NCBI RefSeq assembly: GCF_000764185.1
Contig: NZ_JQEC01000042.1
Location: forward strand, 177,267 to 241,266
Direction: 5' to 3'
DNA length: 64,000 bases
Origin: Colwellia psychrerythraea
Lineage (GTDB): Bacteria; Pseudomonadota; Gammaproteobacteria; Enterobacterales; Alteromonadaceae
Below are positions 57,234 through 64,000 of this stretch, piece by piece. The notes below the pieces were generated by a model that did not search any database, had not been told where the DNA came from, and saw only the letters and a program-made list of their open reading frames with translations. The position numbers and the translations under genes are program-made. The number at the start of each line of letters is the position of its first letter. Positions within the stretch are counted from its first letter, which is position 1.

Positions 57234-57268
57234 AAAAGCCAATAGTGACATCACTATCGGCTTTTTTT
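57234..57268 (+). terminator. Rho-independent terminator after folE2
   Basis: AAAAGCC-A-ATAGTGA pairs with TCACTAT-C-GGCTTTT around a 2-base loop with one internal mismatch, followed by a T run. It lies 26 bases after the stop codon. Confidence 0.88.
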
Positions 57269-57523
57269 CATTTATTGTTTCTTATTTAAATGAAAAAAAG
57301 TAATGCAACCCCATACTTTGAATAAATACTGAATATTCACTCATCATATAAAACCCTCTAAAATGTGCTTTTATTTCATAATTTTTCACTATATGAAACA
57401 TAACGCATATTATAAAAAAAACAACCCCATAAAAAACAATTACTTAAAATAATTACGTTTCATTATCTGGTTACATAACCGTACAAAACTGTAAATTAAT
57501 TACGAGCAAAAGCTCTATTTTAA

Positions 57524-57552
57524 TTGACGTTTGGCCAATAACTGAGTAATGT
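57524..57552 (+). promoter_or_regulatory. Possible promoter for the gltBD operon
   Basis: TTGACG (57524-57529) and TAATGT (57547-57552) are separated by 17 bases, giving a leader of about 100 bases that contains a small ORF. The preceding stretch 57269-57523 is AT-rich and holds a GGTTACATAACC palindrome (57469-57480) and a small GAGCAAAAGCTC hairpin (57504-57515), but no operator I can name. Confidence 0.4.
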
Positions 57553-57585
57553 TCAAGGTCCACTTACTTAATAAGAGGAGTATTT

Positions 57586-57633
57586 ATGCATTTTTTCCAT
57601 GCCTTTATTCTTTTTTGTCTGTCCTGTGAGTAA
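57586..57633 (+). CDS. 15-codon leader ORF upstream of gltB
   Basis: The frame encodes MHFFHAFILFCLSCE and stops at TAA. A strong AAGAGGAG ribosome-binding site stands five bases before the ATG, better than before many full genes in this window. It ends 25 bases before gltB, which has its own AGGAG. The peptide is rich in Phe, Cys and His but not in Glu or Gln. A regulatory leader peptide is inferred; no attenuator hairpin with a T run is evident. Confidence 0.6.
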   Translation: MHFFHAFILFCLSCE

Positions 57634-57658
57634 GTTGGCTTATTATTAGGAGAAAAAC

Positions 57659-60600
57659 ATGCAGCTTTATGATCATAGCGTCCAAAAAGACAACTGTGGT
57701 TTCGGTTTAATTGCCCATCAACATGGCGAAACCAGTCACAAACTAATTAAGACCGCTATTTCCGCTTTAGATCGTATGCAACATCGTGGCGGTATCGCCA
57801 GTGATGGAAAAACGGGTGATGGCTGTGGCTTATTATTACAAAAACCAGACAGCTTTTTTCGCGCCGTAGCCGCAGACAATAACTGGAAGCTAGGTAAAAA
57901 ATATGCAGTAGGCATGATCTTCCTAAGCAGGGATCCAATTGAAGCTGCACTTTGTAAAAAAGTATTAGAAGAAGAGTTAGCCAATGAAAGTTTAACCTTA
58001 GTAGGCTGGCGTACAGTACCTGTGGATACCTCTGTGTTAGGTGAAATAGCCCAAGGCAACTTACCTAATATTGAACAAATATTTGTCGATGCACCTCCAG
58101 GATGGCGTAACCGTGATTTAGAACGTCGCTTATATATGGCACGTCGTCGCGCTGAAAAACGTATTACCGACGAAACGTTTTATGTGGCTAGCTTATCTTG
58201 CTTAGTTACTATCTATAAAGGTCTAATGATGCCAAAAGATTTGGCAAACTTTTACTTAGATCTGGCAGATATTCGCATGCAAAGCGCTATTTGTGTTTTC
58301 CATCAGCGTTTTTCTACCAATACCTCTCCAGAATGGCACTTAGCTCAACCGTTCCGCTATTTAGCACATAATGGTGAAATTAATACCATCAACGGTAATC
58401 GCCAATGGGCACGTGCACGTACCTATCGCTTTAAATCACCGTTATTACCTGATTTACAAGATGCCGCACCTTTTGTTGGCCAAAGCGGCTCAGACTCATC
58501 GTCATTAGATAATATGCTTGAGCTATTTTTAGCCGGTGGCATGGATTTATACCGTGCTATGCGTTTATTAATGCCACCAGCATGGCAAAACAGTCCATTA
58601 ATGGACGATGACTTACGCGCTTTCTATGAGTTCAACTCTATGCACATGGAGCCGTGGGATGGTCCTGCTGGCGTAGTGATGACCAATGGTCGCCATGTTG
58701 CTTGTAACTTAGATAGAAACGGCCTACGTCCGGCTCGCTATGTTATCACTCGTAATGGTTTTATTACCTTAGCCTCCGAAGTAGGTATTTGGGATTATGG
58801 CGAAGATGAAGTAGTAGAAAAAGGACGTGTAGGCCCAGGTGAAATGCTCTCCATTGATACATATACCGGTAAAATATTTAACAGCGCAGACATAGATAAT
58901 GACTTAAAAGAACGTCATCCTTACCGTGAATGGTTAGACAAAAACATTCGTCGCTTAGTGCCGTTTGATGAACTCGAAGCGAATTTAATTGGTCAACGCA
59001 TATTTACTGATGCAGAAATGGCTCAGTATCACAAAATGTTTAATTACAGTTATGAAGAAATTCAGCAAGTGATTAAAACATTGGCTGAAAATGGTCAAGA
59101 AGCAACAGGGTCAATGGGTGATGATACCCCTATGGCGGTGTTATCAAGTAAAACTCGTACCTTGTATGATTATTTCCGTCAGCAATTTGCTCAAGTGACT
59201 AATCCGCCAATTGATCCGTTGCGTGAGCGTTATGTGATGTCACTTGGCACCTGTATTGGCCGTGAACATAATGTCTTTAATGAAACTTCAGGTCATGCTG
59301 ACCGTATGTTGTTCTCAACACCGGTACTTATGTATACCGGTTTAAAACAACTGCGTGAGTTAGATCCTGAGCATTATCGCTCTGATACCTTAAGCCTTAA
59401 TTATGATAACGAAGAAGGTTTAGAAACGGCAATTATTCGCTTATGTGACCAAGCTGAAGACTTAGTACGCAATAAAAACACGGTGATATTGGTATTATCT
59501 GATAGATATATTCAACCTGGGCTATTAGTGGTACCTGCTGCTATGGCTGTTGGCGCAATACAAAAACGTTTAGTTGATCAGCAATTACGTTGTGACTCAA
59601 ATATTATTGTCGAAACCGCTTCAGTGCGCGATTCGCATCAGTTTGCCGTATTATTAGGTTTAGGCGCTACTGCAATTTATCCTTACCTAGCTTTTGAAAC
59701 TATTGAACAACTAGTTGAGCAAGGGCAGATAAAACTCAGTGCCCGTGACGCTATTGTTAGCTACCGTGAAGGCATTAATAAAGGTTTATTGAAAATACTC
59801 TCTAAGATGGGTATTTCAACCATAGCCAGTTACCGCTGTGCCGGTTTATTTGAAATAATTGGCTTAAATGACGACATTATGCAGCTTTGTTTTAGTGACT
59901 TGCCAAGTCGCATCAAGGGTGCAGATTTCAGCGATATCCAACAAGACGGAGTTAACTTAGCTCGTAAGGCCTTTTTACCACATCAAAAAATGACTCATGG
60001 CGGCTTATTAAAATACGTGCATGATGGTGAATATCACGCCTTCAACCCTGATGTAGTCAACTACTTACAACGTGCTGTGCAAACAGGCGATTATAGCGAT
60101 TACCGCAAATATGCCGATGAAGTTGACCAACGTCCTATTGCAACTATTCGTGATTTATTAAAGTTAAAAGATGACTGTGAAGCCATCGATCTTAATCAAG
60201 TTGAACCCGAAAGCGAAATGTTTAAACGTTTTGATAGTGCCGCAATGTCCATTGGCGCTTTGAGCCCAGAAGCGCATGAAGCGCTTGCTATTGCTATGAA
60301 CCGTTTAGGCGGAAGCTCAAATTCTGGTGAAGGTGGTGAAGATGAACGTCGTTTTGGCACGGTAAAAAATTCTCGTATCAAACAAATTGCTTCCGGTCGT
60401 TTTGGTGTTACCCCACATTACCTAGTGAATGCTGACGTATTGCAAATTAAAGTTGCCCAGGGCGCAAAGCCTGGTGAAGGTGGACAATTACCTGGTGATA
60501 AAGTTTCGCCATTAATTGCTAAGTTACGTTACTCAGTGCCTGGAGTAACCCTAATTTCTCCGCCGCCACATCACGATATTTATTCAATTGAAGATTTAGC

Positions 60601-62119
60601 ACAGCTAATTTTCGACTTAAAACAGGTAAATCCAAAGGCAGTTATTTCAGTTAAATTAGTATCAGGTCCTGGTGTAGGTACTATTGCTGCTGGTGTTGCC
60701 AAAGCTTATGCTGATTTTATTACCATTTCAGGTTATGACGGCGGTACAGCTGCTAGCCCATTAACTTCGGTAAAATATGCCGGTTGTCCATGGGAGTTAG
60801 GCTTAGCTGAAGCTCAACAAGCACTTGTGACTAATGGCTTACGCCATAAAGTTCGCTTGCAAGTTGATGGCGGCTTAAAAACGGGGACTGATATTGTTAA
60901 AGCCGCTATTTTAGGCGCAGAAAGCTTTGGTTTTGGTACTGCACCTATGGTGGCCTTGGGTTGTAAGTTCTTACGTATTTGTCATTTAAATAACTGTGCT
61001 ACGGGTGTTGCCACTCAAGATCAAGTATTACGTGATGAGTTCTTTAAAGGCTTGCCTGAGCAAGTAATGAATTACTTTAAATTTATTGCTCGCGATGTAC
61101 GTGAAATCTTAGCCCGTTTAGGTGTTGAAAACTTAACGGCTCTAATTGGTCGCGTTGATTTATTAACGCAGGTTGATGGCCTGACTTCTAAGCAAAGTAA
61201 GCTAGATTTATCACCAATAATTGCGCCAGTCATTGCTGGTGAGAATACCGCTTTACACCAAACTGAAGAAAACACCGCTTTTGATGAAGGTGAATTGAAT
61301 AAGAAGATCCTGAGCGTAGCAAGTGATGCCGTTGCACATAGTAAAGGTGGCGAATATAGGTTTAACATTCAAAACACTGACCGCTCAGTGGGTGCAATGC
61401 TTTCCGGTGAAATTGCTCGTCAACATGGCGATCAAGGCATGGCTGTAGCACCTATTACTGTGCACTTATCAGGTACTGCTGGACAAAGTTTCGGTGTATG
61501 GAATGCCGGCGGTTTGAACTTAACACTCACCGGTGATGCTAACGATTATGTTGGTAAAGGTATGGCTGGCGGACGCATAATAGTTAAACCCCCCGTTGGT
61601 GTTGAATACGTTAGTCATGAAACCATGATTATGGGCAATACCTGTTTATATGGCGCTACCGGCGGAAAATTATACGCTTCGGGTCGTGCTGGTGAGCGTT
61701 TTGCCGTACGTAACTCCGGCTGTCATGCCGTAGTTGAGGGTACTGGCGATCATGCTTGTGAATATATGACAGGTGGTATAGTAACCATTATTGGTGATAT
61801 CGGCGTTAACTTTGGTGCTGGTATGACGGGTGGTTTCGCTTATGTACTAGACGAAAAGGGCGATTTAGATATTCGCCTTAATAAAGAATCCATTGAAATG
61901 TTAGAAATTGGCGATTTAGCCATTCATCAAGAGCATTTACGCGGCATAATTAATCAACACTTTGAAGAGACTGGCAGCTTACGTGCGCAAGAAATTCTAC
62001 AAAACTTTGATAAGTTTTCGCCATTATTTAAATTAATCAAACCTAGTGCTACTGATGTAAAGACCTTGTTAGGTCATCGTAGTCGTTCAAGTGCAGAGTT
62101 GCGTATACAAGCGCAATAG
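57659..62119 (+). CDS. gltB: Glutamate synthase (NADPH) large subunit GltB
   Basis: GltB is the large subunit of GOGAT, which turns glutamine and 2-oxoglutarate into two glutamates. The 1486-residue protein starts with a short propeptide before the catalytic Cys of KDNCGFGL, then the class II amidotransferase domain (FSTNTSPEWHLAQPFRYLAHN), the central domain, the FMN synthase domain (SGYDGGTAASPLTSVK) with the 3Fe-4S cysteines in CKFLRICHLNNCATG, and the C-terminal Gly-rich beta-helix domain (GKGMAGGRI). The start has AGGAG. gltD follows after 43 bases. Confidence 0.98.
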   Translation: MQLYDHSVQKDNCGFGLIAHQHGETSHKLIKTAISALDRMQHRGGIASDGKTGDGCGLLLQKPDSFFRAVAADNNWKLGKKYAVGMIFLSRDPIEAALCKKVLEEELANESLTLVGWRTVPVDTSVLGEIAQGNLPNIEQIFVDAPPGWRNRDLERRLYMARRRAEKRITDETFYVASLSCLVTIYKGLMMPKDLANFYLDLADIRMQSAICVFHQRFSTNTSPEWHLAQPFRYLAHNGEINTINGNRQWARARTYRFKSPLLPDLQDAAPFVGQSGSDSSSLDNMLELFLAGGMDLYRAMRLLMPPAWQNSPLMDDDLRAFYEFNSMHMEPWDGPAGVVMTNGRHVACNLDRNGLRPARYVITRNGFITLASEVGIWDYGEDEVVEKGRVGPGEMLSIDTYTGKIFNSADIDNDLKERHPYREWLDKNIRRLVPFDELEANLIGQRIFTDAEMAQYHKMFNYSYEEIQQVIKTLAENGQEATGSMGDDTPMAVLSSKTRTLYDYFRQQFAQVTNPPIDPLRERYVMSLGTCIGREHNVFNETSGHADRMLFSTPVLMYTGLKQLRELDPEHYRSDTLSLNYDNEEGLETAIIRLCDQAEDLVRNKNTVILVLSDRYIQPGLLVVPAAMAVGAIQKRLVDQQLRCDSNIIVETASVRDSHQFAVLLGLGATAIYPYLAFETIEQLVEQGQIKLSARDAIVSYREGINKGLLKILSKMGISTIASYRCAGLFEIIGLNDDIMQLCFSDLPSRIKGADFSDIQQDGVNLARKAFLPHQKMTHGGLLKYVHDGEYHAFNPDVVNYLQRAVQTGDYSDYRKYADEVDQRPIATIRDLLKLKDDCEAIDLNQVEPESEMFKRFDSAAMSIGALSPEAHEALAIAMNRLGGSSNSGEGGEDERRFGTVKNSRIKQIASGRFGVTPHYLVNADVLQIKVAQGAKPGEGGQLPGDKVSPLIAKLRYSVPGVTLISPPPHHDIYSIEDLAQLIFDLKQVNPKAVISVKLVSGPGVGTIAAGVAKAYADFITISGYDGGTAASPLTSVKYAGCPWELGLAEAQQALVTNGLRHKVRLQVDGGLKTGTDIVKAAILGAESFGFGTAPMVALGCKFLRICHLNNCATGVATQDQVLRDEFFKGLPEQVMNYFKFIARDVREILARLGVENLTALIGRVDLLTQVDGLTSKQSKLDLSPIIAPVIAGENTALHQTEENTAFDEGELNKKILSVASDAVAHSKGGEYRFNIQNTDRSVGAMLSGEIARQHGDQGMAVAPITVHLSGTAGQSFGVWNAGGLNLTLTGDANDYVGKGMAGGRIIVKPPVGVEYVSHETMIMGNTCLYGATGGKLYASGRAGERFAVRNSGCHAVVEGTGDHACEYMTGGIVTIIGDIGVNFGAGMTGGFAYVLDEKGDLDIRLNKESIEMLEIGDLAIHQEHLRGIINQHFEETGSLRAQEILQNFDKFSPLFKLIKPSATDVKTLLGHRSRSSAELRIQAQ

Positions 62120-62159
62120 TTGTCACGGTTGTAAAGAATAGGTTAAATAGAGGAATTAA

Positions 62160-63593
<1,434 letters not shown>

Positions 63594-63650
63594 AAACAAG
63601 TTTATTTATAACAGATCAAATCATTTACTTACTGCATTATATCCAGCTAG

Positions 63651-63680
63651 AGCCTTAAACACATATTGTGTGTAAGGCTT
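63651..63680. terminator. Probable terminator between convergent gltD and the AraC-type gene
   Basis: AGCCTTAAACACA and GTGTGTAAGGCT form an imperfect hairpin with a small loop, directly at the 3' end of the AraC-type gene and about 60 bases after gltD. The T tract is short. Confidence 0.5.
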
Positions 63681-63682
63681 TA

Positions 63683-64000
63683 CTAACTTCGATAAGAAGC
63701 ATTACTAATAGAGCTAATAAAATCACTTGGCTTGAGACCACTCCAGCGCCTAAAAGAACGACAGAAGGCTGATGCGCTTGAAAAGCCTAAAGCATAAGCA
63801 ATACTACTCGTTGACTCGTCTTTTTTTAATAATAATTTTTTTGATTTTTCAAAGCGAACCTGATCATAAATTAATTGATAATTACAATTTTCTTTTTTTA
63901 AGCGTCTCTTTAAAGTACTCGCACTAACATGTAGATCATCGGCTATATTTTCCAATGTAGGCCATGTTTTTTGAGTGTTTTTATTAAGTAGGTAATAAGT
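63683..64000 (-). CDS. AraC-family transcriptional regulator, C-terminal part (5' end outside window)
   Basis: The frame stays open to the window edge. The visible 105 residues are an AraC-type DNA-binding domain with two helix-turn-helix units: TLENIADDLHVSASTLKRRLK, then SSIAYALGFSSASAFCRSFRRWSGLKPSDF. The TTG at 63955 is internal, because the family-typical residues TWPT lie before it. The effector domain is outside the window. The type with a TLKRRL first helix and FCRSFRRWSG second helix resembles OruR/ArgR-like AraC proteins, but no target can be assigned. It converges with gltD. Confidence 0.88.
   Translation of the reverse strand, partial: TYYLLNKNTQKTWPTLENIADDLHVSASTLKRRLKKENCNYQLIYDQVRFEKSKKLLLKKDESTSSIAYALGFSSASAFCRSFRRWSGLKPSDFISSISNASYRS

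Overview
The window is AT-rich chromosomal DNA from a gammaproteobacterium of the Alteromonadales, most like Colwellia or a close relative (Colwelliaceae). This rests on gene content and order (pilC-pilD-coaE-zapD-yacG-mutT, then secA, dciA, lpxC and a complete dcw cluster), on a free-standing HptA-type phosphotransfer protein beside arcA as in marine Alteromonadales, and on protein sequence character. The species assignment is inference. No phage, insertion sequence with an intact transposase, tRNA, rRNA or CRISPR array was recognised.

Layout. 1-3.9 kb: end of the type IV pilus assembly genes (pilC, cut by the window edge, and pilD), coaE, zapD, yacG and convergent mutT. 3.9-9.2 kb (mostly minus strand): secA, an exported M23 peptidase in the place secM holds in E. 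coli, divergent dciA (DUF721), and lpxC. 9.4-27.3 kb: the dcw cell-division and cell-wall cluster on the minus strand in canonical order, mraZ-rsmH-ftsL-ftsI-murE-murF-mraY-murD-ftsW-murG-murC-ddlB-ftsQ-ftsA-ftsZ. It is driven by a recognisable Pmra promoter carrying three 10-bp spaced MraZ boxes. 27.6-37 kb: an acyl-CoA dehydrogenase with a PsrA-like operator, an exported transglutaminase-like protein, a Dyp-type peroxidase, a TPR hybrid histidine kinase paired with a membrane-anchored coiled-coil protein, and a Bax-like glucosaminidase. 37-43 kb: an RND efflux pair and a CvfB-type S1 protein. 43-48 kb: a zinc-uptake unit (small Cys/His exported protein plus a ZnuD-like TonB receptor with His-rich loops) behind a Zur-box palindrome, and a TraF-like outer-membrane protein followed by a 50-bp tandem repeat. 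48-51.4 kb: a three-gene minus-strand group of dapD, a divergent fold-III PLP decarboxylase and an AstE/AspA-type zinc hydrolase. 52-56 kb: rsmC, a histidine kinase, arcA and a convergent hptA-like gene. 56-64 kb: folE2, gltB-gltD preceded by a short leader ORF, and the C-terminal part of an AraC-family regulator cut by the window edge.

Most of the window is conserved core genome. The less ordinary parts are the Zur-controlled receptor unit with an almost leaderless start, the kinase-arcA-hptA grouping with tandem ArcA-like boxes before arcA, the dapD/decarboxylase/hydrolase group, the leader ORF before gltB, the TPR-kinase/coiled-coil pair and two intergenic repeat structures. I found no clear evidence for a wholly new system; these are the best leads.
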